DNA of 64,000 bases, taken from the NCBI RefSeq assembly GCF_027111295.1, contig NZ_CP114287.1, positions 5,270,001 to 5,334,000 of the forward strand, read 5' to 3'. This document shows positions 43,489-52,823 of this stretch, in pieces; the stretch's first letter is position 1; each line of letters begins with the position of its first letter. The translations under genes were made by a program, and so were the position numbers. Under the pieces are notes generated by a model, which worked only from the letters and a program-made list of their open reading frames with translations, made no database searches and was not told the origin of the DNA. Origin of the DNA: Flavobacterium gelatinilyticum (GTDB lineage Bacteria > Bacteroidota > Bacteroidia > Flavobacteriales > Flavobacteriaceae).

Positions 43489-44952
43489 ATGGAAATAAAC
43501 AATATAAAAACATTAGGACAGTTAAAAGCTGCAGGATATAAAAGCACTAGTATTAAGGATGAATTACGAAATAACCTTCGTGAAAAAATTAAAACTGGAA
43601 AACCGGTTTTTGAAGGCGTTCACGGATTTGAAAACACTGTAATTCCCGAACTGGAACGTGCCATTCTTTCCCGTCACAACATTAATTTACTGGGACTTCG
43701 CGGACAGGCAAAAACACGTCTTGCCCGCAAAATGGTAGAATTATTAGATGAATATATTCCGTTTGTGGCAGGTTCAGAAATTAATGATGATCCGCTGCAT
43801 CCAATTTCGCGTTTTGCTAAAGATTTAATAGAAGAAAAAGGCGATGAAACACCAATTTCATGGTTGCACAGAAGCGAACGTTTCTTCGAAAAACTGGCAA
43901 CTCCAGACGTTACAGTTGCGGATTTAATAGGTGATGTTGACCCTATAAAAGCAGCAAATTTAAAATTATCGTATGCAGATGACCGTGTAATTCACTTTGG
44001 AATGATTCCAAGAGCCAACCGCTGTATTTTTGTAATCAATGAATTACCGGATTTACAGGCCAGAATTCAGGTAGCATTATTTAATATTTTACAGGAGGGC
44101 GATATTCAGATTCGTGGTTTCAAATTGAGGATGCCGCTTGATATGCAGTTTATTTTTACGGCAAATCCGGAAGATTATACAAACAGAGGAAGCATCGTAA
44201 CACCTTTAAAGGACAGAATTGGTTCTCAAATCCTGACCCATTATCCTGAAACCGTACAAATTGCCAGAACAATTACAGAACAGGAAGCAAAACTGGATCA
44301 AAATCAAAGTGATATTGTGTACGTTCCAACTTTGGCGAGAGATATTTTAGAACAAATTAGTTTTGAAGCGCGTGACAGCGAATACATAGATAACAAAAGC
44401 GGTGTAAGTGCCAGAATGAGCATTACAGCTTTTGAAAACCTGATCAGCACCGCAGAACGTCGTGCCTTAAAATCGGGGGCGGAAAAGACTAATCTTCGTT
44501 TGTCTGATTTTATGGGAATAATTCCGGCCATTACAGGAAAAGTAGAATTGGTTTACGAAGGAGAGCAGGAGGGAGCAGCTGTCGTGGCGCAGCATTTAAT
44601 AGGTTCTGCAATCAGGACTTTATTCCCGGCATTTTTCCCGAAAATTGAAAAATTAGAAAAACCGGGAGAAAAAACACCTTATTCGGATTTGGTTGAATGG
44701 TTCTTTGCCGAAAGCGGTTTTGAATTATTAGACGATGCATCTGATGCAGAATATCAAAAGATTTTAGATGAAGTAACACCTTTGGATCTTCTGATTAAAA
44801 AATACCAGCCGGAATTAGATAAAAGAGACCAATACTTTGTAAAAGAATTCATTTTATGGGCTTTGGTCGAATATAAGAAATTAAGCAAAGACCGATTTGC
44901 TGCCGGACATCAGTTTAAAGATATGTACGGAAGTTATATCAGTAAACTTTAA
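43489..44952 (+). CDS. MoxR-like AAA+ ATPase
   Basis: This is a 487-residue AAA+ ATPase of the MoxR/ChlI-like group. Walker A is present as GLRGQAKTR near residue 70. The Walker B position reads FVINELPDL near residue 184, with Asn in place of the usual Asp, but Glu retained. The sensor segment FIFTANPEDYTN follows, then a lid and a C-terminal helical region. It lies 162 bases after the VWA gene, so the pair is likely one functional unit. The Walker B Asn may be normal for this family. Confidence 0.88.
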   Translation: MEINNIKTLGQLKAAGYKSTSIKDELRNNLREKIKTGKPVFEGVHGFENTVIPELERAILSRHNINLLGLRGQAKTRLARKMVELLDEYIPFVAGSEINDDPLHPISRFAKDLIEEKGDETPISWLHRSERFFEKLATPDVTVADLIGDVDPIKAANLKLSYADDRVIHFGMIPRANRCIFVINELPDLQARIQVALFNILQEGDIQIRGFKLRMPLDMQFIFTANPEDYTNRGSIVTPLKDRIGSQILTHYPETVQIARTITEQEAKLDQNQSDIVYVPTLARDILEQISFEARDSEYIDNKSGVSARMSITAFENLISTAERRALKSGAEKTNLRLSDFMGIIPAITGKVELVYEGEQEGAAVVAQHLIGSAIRTLFPAFFPKIEKLEKPGEKTPYSDLVEWFFAESGFELLDDASDAEYQKILDEVTPLDLLIKKYQPELDKRDQYFVKEFILWALVEYKKLSKDRFAAGHQFKDMYGSYISKL

Positions 44953-44985
44953 AGGTCTTTCTTTTTAGGATTTTTAATCTGGTCT

Positions 44986-45007
44986 AGCCGGTTTTTTAAA
45001 ACCGGCT
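44986..45007. terminator. terminator-like hairpin
   Basis: A 10-bp stem (AGCCGGTTTT and AAAACCGGCT) with a two-base loop, in the gap between the AAA+ and DMT genes. Confidence 0.55.
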
Positions 45008-45058
45008 GGGCCTTTTCAGTTTAGAATAGTTTACTTTTACATTTCAAAATTTAATTCT

Positions 45059-45910
45059 ATGTTGTTTCTTATTTTAAGCGTATTGTGCAGTGTAACTGTT
45101 GGTGTAATTTTTAAGATAACCCGTAAGTACAATTCCAATCCTATTCAGATTATTGCTTTTAATTATATTGCTGCAATACTGCTTTGTTACTTTACGTTCA
45201 GTCCGGATTTAAATGAAATTCATGCCGATGCACCTTGGAATATTTATGCTGCAATTGGGGTTTTGCTTCCTGTTTTATTTTTAATATTAGCTGCTTCTAT
45301 CAAACACATGGGAATAGTTAAAACCGATGCAGCACAGCGATTATCGTTATTTATTCCGATATTGGCTGCCTGGCTGGTTTTTAAAGAAGAATTCAATACC
45401 TATAAAGTAATTGGATTAATTATTGGGTTTACGGCACTTTTGTTCATTTTAAGAAAACAAACCGGCAATGAAGAAAACAAATGGATTTATCCTGCAGCAG
45501 TTTTGTTCGGTTTCGGAATCATTGATATTCTTTTTAAACAGATAGCACTTTATACCTCTTTACCTTATACAACCTCTCTGTTTGTAGTTTTTGATATTGC
45601 ACTGGCCGTTTCTCTTTTTATTGTCGTTTATGATGTTGCTGTAAAAAAGGTGAGATTGAATTATCAAAACATTCTGTTCGGAAGTCTGGTTGGGATTTTT
45701 AACTTCGGAAACATTCTATTTTATCTAAAGGCGCATAAAGCATTTTCTGAAAACCCATCAACGGTTTTTGCCGGAATGAACATGGGGGTTATCATTTTAG
45801 GAAGCCTTGTTGGTCTTCTTTTTTTCAAAGAAAAACTGTCCAGGTACAATTTTATTGGACTTGTTTTGGCCTTAATTTCCATCATTTTTATCGTTAGATC
45901 GCAATTTTAA
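45059..45910 (+). CDS. EamA/DMT-type transporter
   Basis: This 283-residue protein has about ten hydrophobic helices in two five-helix halves. The pattern fits DMT transporters (LAAWLVFKEEFNTYKVIGLIIGF and VIILGSLVGLLFFKEKLSRYNFIGLVL). It probably exports a small metabolite; the substrate is unknown. It is a single-gene unit, with a terminator-like hairpin before and a Cys-peptide region after. Confidence 0.85.
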   Translation: MLFLILSVLCSVTVGVIFKITRKYNSNPIQIIAFNYIAAILLCYFTFSPDLNEIHADAPWNIYAAIGVLLPVLFLILAASIKHMGIVKTDAAQRLSLFIPILAAWLVFKEEFNTYKVIGLIIGFTALLFILRKQTGNEENKWIYPAAVLFGFGIIDILFKQIALYTSLPYTTSLFVVFDIALAVSLFIVVYDVAVKKVRLNYQNILFGSLVGIFNFGNILFYLKAHKAFSENPSTVFAGMNMGVIILGSLVGLLFFKEKLSRYNFIGLVLALISIIFIVRSQF

Positions 45911-46018
45911 TGTTTTTTGCTTATTTATAAAGCGTTTATTTACAGTGGTTTTGTAAATAATTTCAATCTTTTTAGAATAAACTCGACTAATTCTATAGAA
46001 TTTATAAATTTATTTTTA

Positions 46019-46026
46019 TAGATTTG
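46019..46026 (+). promoter_or_regulatory. candidate -7 box before a micro-ORF
   Basis: TAGATTTG matches TAnnTTTG, nine bases before the ATG of a 28-residue micro-ORF. A -33 TTG with good spacing was not found. The transcript would have a very short leader. Confidence 0.4.
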
Positions 46027-46034
46027 CAATAACA

Positions 46035-46121
46035 ATGAAAAACTATAGTCTAAATATCATCCCGTTTATGTACAGCTTGACGATGTGCTGTATGTCAAAC
46101 CATGCGATGAAATGGCGTTAA
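46035..46121 (+). CDS. candidate Cys/Met-containing micro-ORF (leader peptide?)
   Basis: A 28-codon reading frame begins at ATG 46035 and ends at TAA 46119-46121. It encodes a hydrophobic start, then MCCM, then a short basic end. It lies nine bases after a -7 box and 31 bases before a strong terminator. That arrangement resembles a leader peptide with attenuation. It could also be a stand-alone peptide or an accidental frame. Confidence 0.4.
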   Translation: MKNYSLNIIPFMYSLTMCCMSNHAMKWR

Positions 46122-46152
46122 TAGAGAAAGTATTTGTTAGTTATTTTTTTTT

Positions 46153-46185
46153 AGCCTTTCATGCACCAATGAAAGGCTTTTTTTT
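46153..46185 (+). terminator. strong intrinsic terminator
   Basis: The 10-bp stem AGCCTTTCAT/ATGAAAGGCT (46153-46162 and 46169-46178) with a six-base loop runs into eight T residues. It follows the first micro-ORF and precedes the second micro-ORF and the dehydrogenase gene. Confidence 0.88.
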
Positions 46186-46211
46186 AGAACCAATTAAAAA
46201 CAGATATAAAA

Positions 46212-46316
46212 ATGAGATCAAATAGAAATTTAAACAGCAAGATGCAGTGTTGTCCCACGAAAATTCCGTGTTGTATGTGCAGTTATTGCCGATTTTATTT
46301 TGATAAACATTTTTAG
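46212..46316 (+). CDS. candidate Cys-rich micro-ORF
   Basis: A 34-codon frame begins at ATG 46212 and ends at TAG 46314-46316. It contains CC, CC, C and C within about 16 residues (QCCPTKIPCCMCSYC), followed by basic and aromatic residues. It lies 27 bases before the dehydrogenase start. The cysteine density is far above that of neighbouring proteins. It may be a leader peptide or a metal-binding peptide. Confidence 0.4.
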   Translation: MRSNRNLNSKMQCCPTKIPCCMCSYCRFYFDKHF

Positions 46317-46343
46317 AACCCAAATTTTAAAGAATAAAAAACT

Positions 46344-47630
46344 ATGAGTACAGAAATTATAAAACAGAACCCGTTTCAATCTATGATTGATCGTTTTAAT
46401 ATAGCAGCCGATATCTTGAATCTTGATAATTCAATCAGACAAAAGCTGCAAAGACCTGAAAAGCAGATTGTCGTTAATTTTTCTATCACCTTAGACAACG
46501 GAACTGAACAAAATTTTGAAGGTTATCGCGTTATTCACAACACAGCTTTAGGACCGTCAAAAGGAGGCATTCGTTACGATACTTCTGTAAATCTGGATGA
46601 AGTAAAAGCCCTGGCAGCCTGGATGACCTGGAAATCTGCCGTAACCGGAATTCCGTTTGGAGGAGCAAAAGGCGGTATAATCTGCGACCCGAGAACGCTT
46701 TCTAAAACCGAACTGGAAAGAATTACAAGAGCCTACACAAAAGCTTTAGCTGATATTTTTGGTCCCGAAAAAGACGTTCCTGCTCCGGATATGGGGACAG
46801 GCCCTGATGAAATGGGCTGGCTGATGGATGAATTTTCATTGGTTCACGGAAAAACCATCCACGCCGTTGTTACCGGAAAACACCTGCATTCAGGAGGTTC
46901 TTTAGGAAGAGTAGAAGCAACCGGAAGGGGCGTAAGCATTATTAGTTTACTGGCTCTTGAAAAACTAAGAATCAGACCGGCACGAGCTACTGCTGCAATT
47001 CAGGGATTTGGGAATGTGGGACTGCACTCGGCTTTGTTTTTATACGAAAAAGGGGTGAAGATTGTGGCGGTGAGTGATGTTTCTGAAGCTTTCTATAACC
47101 CTGAAGGGATTAACATACCTGAATTGATTTTGTATTACAATCTGAATAACAAAACCATTAAGGGATATCCAAATTCGGTTGCGATTAAACATGAAGATTT
47201 GCTTCTTTTAGAAGTAGATGTTTTGATTCCGGCTGCAAAAGAAGATGTCATTACTCAGAAAAATGCCAAAGATATTCAGGCCCGAATTATCATCGAAGCG
47301 GCAAACGGACCGGTTTCTTCTGACGCCGATAAAATCCTTCATGAAAAGAATATTCTGGTGGTTCCGGATATTCTGGCCAATGCCGGCGGTGTAACGGTTT
47401 CGTATTTCGAATGGCTTCAGAATTCGTTATTGGAATCCTGGCGAATACATCAGATAAACAAACGTTTAGAAGACATTTTGGAAAAAGGTTTTCAAACGGT
47501 TTTCAGAATAGCTGCTAAACACGATGTAACGCCAAGAATTGCCGCTTACATTATTGCTTTGAAGAAAGTAGCCGAAACACAATCTGTAAAAGAAGTCGCT
47601 CTGGAAGCCGAAAAATTTAAACAGAATTAA
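46344..47630 (+). CDS. Glu/Leu/Phe/Val dehydrogenase
   Basis: This 428-residue enzyme has the GDH N-domain with GPSKGGIRY, the catalytic Lys segment FGGAKGGI and the APDMGT segment, and a C-terminal NAD(P) domain with IQGFGNVG near residue 210. The pattern GPDEMGWLMDEFS and ILANAGGVTVSYFEW complete the family. It oxidatively deaminates glutamate or a related amino acid to a 2-oxo acid. No signal peptide. Two Cys-rich micro-ORFs and a terminator precede it and may regulate it. Confidence 0.93.
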   Translation: MSTEIIKQNPFQSMIDRFNIAADILNLDNSIRQKLQRPEKQIVVNFSITLDNGTEQNFEGYRVIHNTALGPSKGGIRYDTSVNLDEVKALAAWMTWKSAVTGIPFGGAKGGIICDPRTLSKTELERITRAYTKALADIFGPEKDVPAPDMGTGPDEMGWLMDEFSLVHGKTIHAVVTGKHLHSGGSLGRVEATGRGVSIISLLALEKLRIRPARATAAIQGFGNVGLHSALFLYEKGVKIVAVSDVSEAFYNPEGINIPELILYYNLNNKTIKGYPNSVAIKHEDLLLLEVDVLIPAAKEDVITQKNAKDIQARIIIEAANGPVSSDADKILHEKNILVVPDILANAGGVTVSYFEWLQNSLLESWRIHQINKRLEDILEKGFQTVFRIAAKHDVTPRIAAYIIALKKVAETQSVKEVALEAEKFKQN

Positions 47631-47748
47631 TAATTATAAATCCCAACTAAGATTATTTTCATCAATCATAAAAGATGTGCGCGCATTTTTGATGGTTGAT
47701 GAAAATGTCTTTTTTAGTTCATACTTATCAATATAAAGTAATTTAAAA

Positions 47749-48972
47749 ATGAAAAATATTAATTTTCTGGCATTTGCAATGCCCGCTTTTTTTCTATTCT
47801 TATTTCTGGAATACAAGCTGGCACAACGAAAAAAAAGACCTGAAATTTTTAATTATGAAAGTTCTGTTTCTAATATCAGTATTGGAATTGCAGAGCGATT
47901 GATCAATTTGTTTATTGCTGCAAGTTTTTATCAGTTGTATTATTTGATTTATGACGATTATCGGATTTTCGATATTCCGAGTGGTGTTCTGGTGTGGATT
48001 GCCCTGATTCTCGCCACAGATTTTGTCTGGTATTGGTATCACCGGCTCGGACACGAGGTCAATTTTTTCTGGGCAGCGCATATTGTACATCATCACAGTG
48101 AAGAGTTTAATTTTACGGCAGCAGCCAGAATTACGACTTTTCAGGCCATCATCCGAACGGGATTTTGGTGTATTCTTCCTCTCATCGGGTTCCATCCTTC
48201 GATGGTTATAACCATGCTGATTGTTCACGGTGCGTATTCGTTTTTTACACATACGCAGGTTATCGGCAGAATCAAATGGCTGGAATATGTTTTTGTAACG
48301 CCTTCGGTTCATGGGGTTCATCATGCTTCTGACGAAAAATACCTTGACAAAAACTACGGGGATATGTTCACTTTTTGGGATCGCCTCTTTAGGACTTTCC
48401 AGGAAGAGGAAGAAAAACCAAAGTACGGATTAACACATCCGTTAAAAAGTTATAGTTTCCTTTGGCAGCATTTTCATTATTACTTCGAAATTTACGAATT
48501 ATGGAGGCGTTCCAAAGGTTTTAAAGCGAGATGGAAAGCCGTTTTTGGAAGCCCCGCGCACATGGATCAGGACATTCGCCCAATTCTGGAAAAGCGTTTC
48601 CTGCAGGATAAAAGCAATCCGCATCAAAGGCTTCGTTTTCGAAATTACCTTTATATTCAATTAGGAATCTGTACGTTGCTGCTTACTGCTTTTACGTATT
48701 ATTTTGATTTATTAAATGCGTTTGATAAAGTTGTTGTTTTGTCTCTTGTTATTATAACACTGATTAACTGCGGTGCTATTTTAGAACAGCGAAAATGGAT
48801 TTATTACCTGGAATATGCCCGTTTGTATATGATTGCGGTTTATTTTTTATACGAAGAAAACCTGATTATGTTTTTCTTTATTCCGCTGGCTGTCATGATT
48901 TTTGCCGAACAGTTATTCTCGCTTAGCAAATATTATCAAAATATGATTCTGCAATTGGAAACTGCGGAATAA
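47749..48972 (+). CDS. sterol desaturase family membrane protein
   Basis: This 407-residue protein has a fatty acid hydroxylase/sterol desaturase domain with the His-box set HRLGH, HIVHHHSEEFN and HGVHHASD, which hold a di-iron site. It is membrane-bound with several hydrophobic helices; the C-terminal third adds four more. It probably hydroxylates or desaturates a lipid. The substrate is unknown. It lies 118 bases after the dehydrogenase gene, on the same strand. A terminator follows. Confidence 0.88.
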   Translation: MKNINFLAFAMPAFFLFLFLEYKLAQRKKRPEIFNYESSVSNISIGIAERLINLFIAASFYQLYYLIYDDYRIFDIPSGVLVWIALILATDFVWYWYHRLGHEVNFFWAAHIVHHHSEEFNFTAAARITTFQAIIRTGFWCILPLIGFHPSMVITMLIVHGAYSFFTHTQVIGRIKWLEYVFVTPSVHGVHHASDEKYLDKNYGDMFTFWDRLFRTFQEEEEKPKYGLTHPLKSYSFLWQHFHYYFEIYELWRRSKGFKARWKAVFGSPAHMDQDIRPILEKRFLQDKSNPHQRLRFRNYLYIQLGICTLLLTAFTYYFDLLNAFDKVVVLSLVIITLINCGAILEQRKWIYYLEYARLYMIAVYFLYEENLIMFFFIPLAVMIFAEQLFSLSKYYQNMILQLETAE

Positions 48973-48984
48973 ATAAAAAGAATA

Positions 48985-49040
48985 ACCACCACGAATTCAT
49001 GAATTATTTAAATACAAATTCGTGAATTCGTGGCGGTTTT
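48985..49040. terminator. long bidirectional terminator hairpin
   Basis: The arms CCACGAATTCATGAATT and AATTCGTGAATTCGTGG pair over 17 bases with one mismatch, flanked by A and T runs. It separates the desaturase from the convergent regulator gene. Confidence 0.8.
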
Positions 49041-49113
49041 TATTTAAAATTAAGTATAGTTTTTCATTTCTCCTTCGTCGAAATGAAAAGATTGTGAATA
49101 AAAACTCAGCAGC

Positions 49114-50712
49114 TTAAATAGTCTTAATCGCCATAATCTTCTCTTCAAAAGTATCTTTGTAATCTGATTTGCTTTTGATTCTGGTTTTGTATGTGTAAAT
49201 GGTAGCTACAGAAAGTTCGAGGAATTCAGCCATTTGACTGCTGTCCTGAATCCCTAACCTGTAGAGGGCAAAAATGCGGAGTTCAGTGTTTAAAAGCTCT
49301 CCTTTTTTGACAACACATTTATGGTCATTCGGGAATAAATTATTGAAATCTGTTACAAAAGTTGGGAATAATTTCAGGAAGATTTCATCAAACTGATGGA
49401 ACAGGTTTTCCCTTTCTTCCTTTACATTATAACGCTTTAAACTCGCAATCACTTCATCTGTTTTCTTGGTTATGATTTTGTGAAGCGTACTTTTCTGAAT
49501 ATGATCTATCTTATTGATAAACGCCGATGTTGCTTTAATAAAATACGTAATATATTCTTCTTTAATTGCATTGGCTTCGCTAAGACTCACATTCATTTCC
49601 TGCAATTGCGCATACGACGAAGCCATGATTTTTCTGGCTTTGTTTTTCTCTTTTAACTGCTTGAAAATAATAACCGAGAACAAAATGATAATCAGGGTAA
49701 GGATCGTTAATAAAACAATGATCTTCTCCAGTTTATCATTTTTATCTTTTACATTATTTAACTGTGCTTTTTCGATAATGGGCAGTATCGACGAAATTTC
49801 GATTTTACGGTGTCGGGCGTTGTAAAATGTGGCATCGTCCATTGCGATATTGATATACTCATTGGCTTTGTCCAGATACCCCATTTTAAAGAGTTCATTG
49901 GCGAGATTTCTTAGCGCTACGGTTTCTTTTGTGGCATTTTTAACATCGGCAATTGCGGCTAATGCCAGATATTCGATTGCTTTTTTTGTGTAACCTCTTT
50001 CAGAATAAATATAACCCAGACTAGAAGTTGCGATTCCGTAATATTCAGAAGGAAGGTTATAGTTGTTAATCCAGTAACTGAAGGCAAATTCGGCACCGCG
50101 CCAATCCTGCTGTTTCAGGCGTTTCAAACTTTCGGCAGCCCAGTACTCATTAGTATTAGTTCCAATTAGTTCCAGGGCTTTTTTAAGGAAATGATTTCCC
50201 TGCTGTACATAATGGATATTAAACCGCTGATCACGGTTATAATCGGCAAGGTCATAATATGCCCGGGCTTTTATATTATAAAATTCGAACTTATTCTTCT
50301 GATCCAGTTTTTTATCATCGATAACATTCAGCGTATCAATGGCTTCTTTAAAAAGACCGGATGAAAGCAGTACAAAACCTTCCTTAATTCGGCTTTTAGC
50401 CAGATATTTTGGGTCTTTCAGAATTTTAGCCTTAATTTTTGACTGTTCTAAATAATAGTAAGCCGAGTCGTATTTAAATGATTTGTATTCATCAAACAAA
50501 GACATATAAGTGTCATACAATTTTTCATTGTTCTGACTTACGGTAAATTTTGAAACATTTTTCTTTAAAGCTTCAATTTTGCGATATTTCTGTTTTAAGT
50601 AAACTTCTTTTTTCAGCAGTACATTATCTAATTCTTCAAGGATCGGATTGGTCTCTTTCGCAGCTAGAGAAAAACCCGCAATGAAAAAATACAGAATAAA
50701 TATTTTTTGCAT
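49114..50712 (-). CDS. DUF6377-type TPR/HTH regulator
   Basis: This 532-residue protein has a signal peptide, TPR-like helical repeats (about residues 100-310), one membrane helix near residue 335 ([19 protein letters not shown]), a coiled coil, and a cytoplasmic C-terminal region with a LuxR/SusR-type helix-turn-helix ([25 protein letters not shown]). It is a one-component membrane regulator of the SusR-like kind, and is divergent from the polysaccharide-utilisation operon (51182 onward). It is the likely regulator of that operon. The DUF6377 name is by recognition. Confidence 0.85.
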   Translation of the reverse strand: MQKIFILYFFIAGFSLAAKETNPILEELDNVLLKKEVYLKQKYRKIEALKKNVSKFTVSQNNEKLYDTYMSLFDEYKSFKYDSAYYYLEQSKIKAKILKDPKYLAKSRIKEGFVLLSSGLFKEAIDTLNVIDDKKLDQKNKFEFYNIKARAYYDLADYNRDQRFNIHYVQQGNHFLKKALELIGTNTNEYWAAESLKRLKQQDWRGAEFAFSYWINNYNLPSEYYGIATSSLGYIYSERGYTKKAIEYLALAAIADVKNATKETVALRNLANELFKMGYLDKANEYINIAMDDATFYNARHRKIEISSILPIIEKAQLNNVKDKNDKLEKIIVLLTILTLIIILFSVIIFKQLKEKNKARKIMASSYAQLQEMNVSLSEANAIKEEYITYFIKATSAFINKIDHIQKSTLHKIITKKTDEVIASLKRYNVKEERENLFHQFDEIFLKLFPTFVTDFNNLFPNDHKCVVKKGELLNTELRIFALYRLGIQDSSQMAEFLELSVATIYTYKTRIKSKSDYKDTFEEKIMAIKTI

Positions 50713-51181
50713 GTTGATTTGGTTTTTAAGGTAAGATAGTTATGGTTTTGGGTTAATTCGTCTGGATTAAAAATTAATAAAAAACTATTGGTCAGTAGTT
50801 TTTGGATCAGGAATATTTCCTTTCGGATTTTCCGATAGAGACGCTTTTTTGGCTTCAAAAGCTCTGTAAATGTTAAAAGCGGTTAAATATCTTGCAATTA
50901 TACAATAAAAAGTAATTATAAATATGTATAGTGAAAAAATATTAGTCTAAAACTACCATATTGTCATATTTACCATTATTTATTTACGCATTTTTATCTA
51001 AACAGGACCTTGATTTTTTGAAATATAAAAATATTGTAAAATATTGATAATTAGGTATTTGTTGTTAAAAAGGTTTTAATTATATCTTGATTTTTTACAG
51101 ACATTTTTTTTAAGATTTATTTAAGATCTAGTTTCGTAGTGTCCTTTTTAAGGATTGAAAAACTAACAAAACCAAAAATTT
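50713..51181. other. divergent control gap of about 470 bases
   Basis: No gene is supported. The gap lies between the DUF6377 regulator and the start of the polysaccharide-utilisation operon, and is very AT-rich with poly-T tracts. It should contain both promoters. No clear TAnnTTTG box with a well-spaced TTG could be fixed. Confidence 0.5.
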
Positions 51182-51703
51182 ATGAGAAGTAAAAGTTATT
51201 ACTGGTTAGCTCTTTTAATGTGTTTTTTCGTGATAAGCTGCGATAATACAGAAGACGGAAGCTACGTTGATCCTATTACAATTTATGAGAAAGTAAATGG
51301 TAACTGGGGACTGACAAATTTGAAAATGGTAGATGAGTTTGCAAAGGCAAATAAGATCGAACCAAACGAAGAAAACCTGAGTACTTTTTTTAACTACGAA
51401 GATTTTAAAATTAAATTTAATGTAGACGAAAAGAACCAGCCTGCAAGTTATGAAGTGACTGGAAATGTACCGCCCTTATTTGCTCCAAAAGGTTACTGGG
51501 AATTAAGCTCAGATTTTCAGCAGACGAACGCCAATCCTGTAAAAATCTACTTGTACAGCGATGCACAAAAAACTCAAAAAACAGACGAACTTAAATTGAC
51601 TTCGGTTCCGGGGAAAAATGGCGAAATGGAATTTCAGCTGGCTCACGCTTCGGGAGGAGTTACGTTTGTGACGTATGTGTTCAAATTAAATGCTATTAAT
51701 TAA
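51182..51703 (+). CDS. DUF5004-like lipoprotein
   Basis: This 173-residue lipoprotein has the lipobox VISCDNT and a beta-rich, lipocalin-like region. The pattern with GNWGLTNLKMVDEFAK at the start fits DUF5004-type accessory proteins. It is first in the utilisation operon, ten bases before the second secreted protein. It probably binds a ligand at the cell surface. The family assignment is by recognition and moderately certain. Confidence 0.7.
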   Translation: MRSKSYYWLALLMCFFVISCDNTEDGSYVDPITIYEKVNGNWGLTNLKMVDEFAKANKIEPNEENLSTFFNYEDFKIKFNVDEKNQPASYEVTGNVPPLFAPKGYWELSSDFQQTNANPVKIYLYSDAQKTQKTDELKLTSVPGKNGEMEFQLAHASGGVTFVTYVFKLNAIN

Positions 51704-51712
51704 GAAAGTAAC

Positions 51713-52795
51713 ATGAAAAAATTTCTATATACAATTTTATTTGCTCTTTTGATGGTTCCGGCTTTTACTAAGGCACAGGAAAATGCAGGAGCTGTAGGAC
51801 CAATGTCTTCATTTCCGGTTGTTTACAATTATGATGAAAAAGTGACGTGGTATTTTGATCTTTCGGGAACTACCTTTTTAGAAAATGAAGATCTGTACAT
51901 CTGGATCTGGTCGCCGTCTGAACCGGATGCGGGAAACTGGGAGAACTCTTCTGATTTTGCCAAATTAAGTTATGTGGGTAACAAAGTGTGGAGTTTTACG
52001 CTTACTCCAACGCAGTATTTTTCTAAAACTCCGGCCGAAATTGCAGCAAGTGCAGGATTTTGGTTTCGTTTAAAAAACAAAAACGGATCAAAACAAAGTG
52101 ATGTAGCCAATATGCCGTACACTGATTTTTCGACTTTTTATACTGCAAATGAATTAATCAGAGCATATCCAACAAAACCAACATTAGACAAAGGAGTAAG
52201 CATTTTGTTTAATGCCAACTTGGCTCCGGGATTTGCGGGTGCGGCAAGCGTTCATATGCACAGCGGATTAAACGACTGGGATGTCAAACAAGAATATCAA
52301 TCGTGGTTACCGGAAATCGCAGCCAAAACAAAATTGAAAGATTTAGGAAATGGCTTTTATAAAATGGACTTAGTTCCAAAAGACTACTATAATGCTCCGG
52401 ACGGTTATGTAATGGAAAATCTGGTTTTCCTTTTTGTAAAAGACGACTGGGCAGGAACTACTCCGGATCAGGTTTTATATGCAGGTGCTTACGAACCGCC
52501 TCCGGCACCAATTTTCGGGTTTTTTCCACTGCAGATCAGTCAGAAAGATTTTCTTGGAATGTACAGAAAAAACAACGAACCGGGTGTAAACAAATTAATC
52601 TATACGATTACAGCAGGTTCAAAAACAATTTCAGGTGAGTTTACCGGAGGAACTGCAGAGATAAAAGGATTTGTCAATTTAGTTTCGGAACTGAAAGATT
52701 CTCCGGCTTTAAGCGAAATTCATGTTTTGGTGAAAGACAATAAAGACAAAACGATTTCAGAAACTACAATTCCGCTTAAAACTTTAGACAAATAA
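51713..52795 (+). CDS. secreted accessory protein of the SusC/SusD operon (SusE/F-like?)
   Basis: This 360-residue protein has a signal peptide (FTKAQ). It contains two or three Ig/CBM-like beta domains, with aromatic residues (YIWIWSPSEPDAGNW, GFWFRLKNKNG, DWAGTTPDQVLYAG) that could bind sugar. It has no catalytic motif. Its position between a lipoprotein and SusC is typical of surface glycan-binding proteins such as SusE and SusF, but it has no lipobox, so it may be secreted or periplasmic. The function is inferred from context. Confidence 0.7.
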   Translation: MKKFLYTILFALLMVPAFTKAQENAGAVGPMSSFPVVYNYDEKVTWYFDLSGTTFLENEDLYIWIWSPSEPDAGNWENSSDFAKLSYVGNKVWSFTLTPTQYFSKTPAEIAASAGFWFRLKNKNGSKQSDVANMPYTDFSTFYTANELIRAYPTKPTLDKGVSILFNANLAPGFAGAASVHMHSGLNDWDVKQEYQSWLPEIAAKTKLKDLGNGFYKMDLVPKDYYNAPDGYVMENLVFLFVKDDWAGTTPDQVLYAGAYEPPPAPIFGFFPLQISQKDFLGMYRKNNEPGVNKLIYTITAGSKTISGEFTGGTAEIKGFVNLVSELKDSPALSEIHVLVKDNKDKTISETTIPLKTLDK

Positions 52796-52823
52796 TTCAC
52801 TATCAAATTTAAACATCATTCTA

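Noticed and set aside
47800..48324. 174-codon minus-strand frame
   Set aside because: Antisense to the sterol desaturase gene with its His boxes; no features of a protein.
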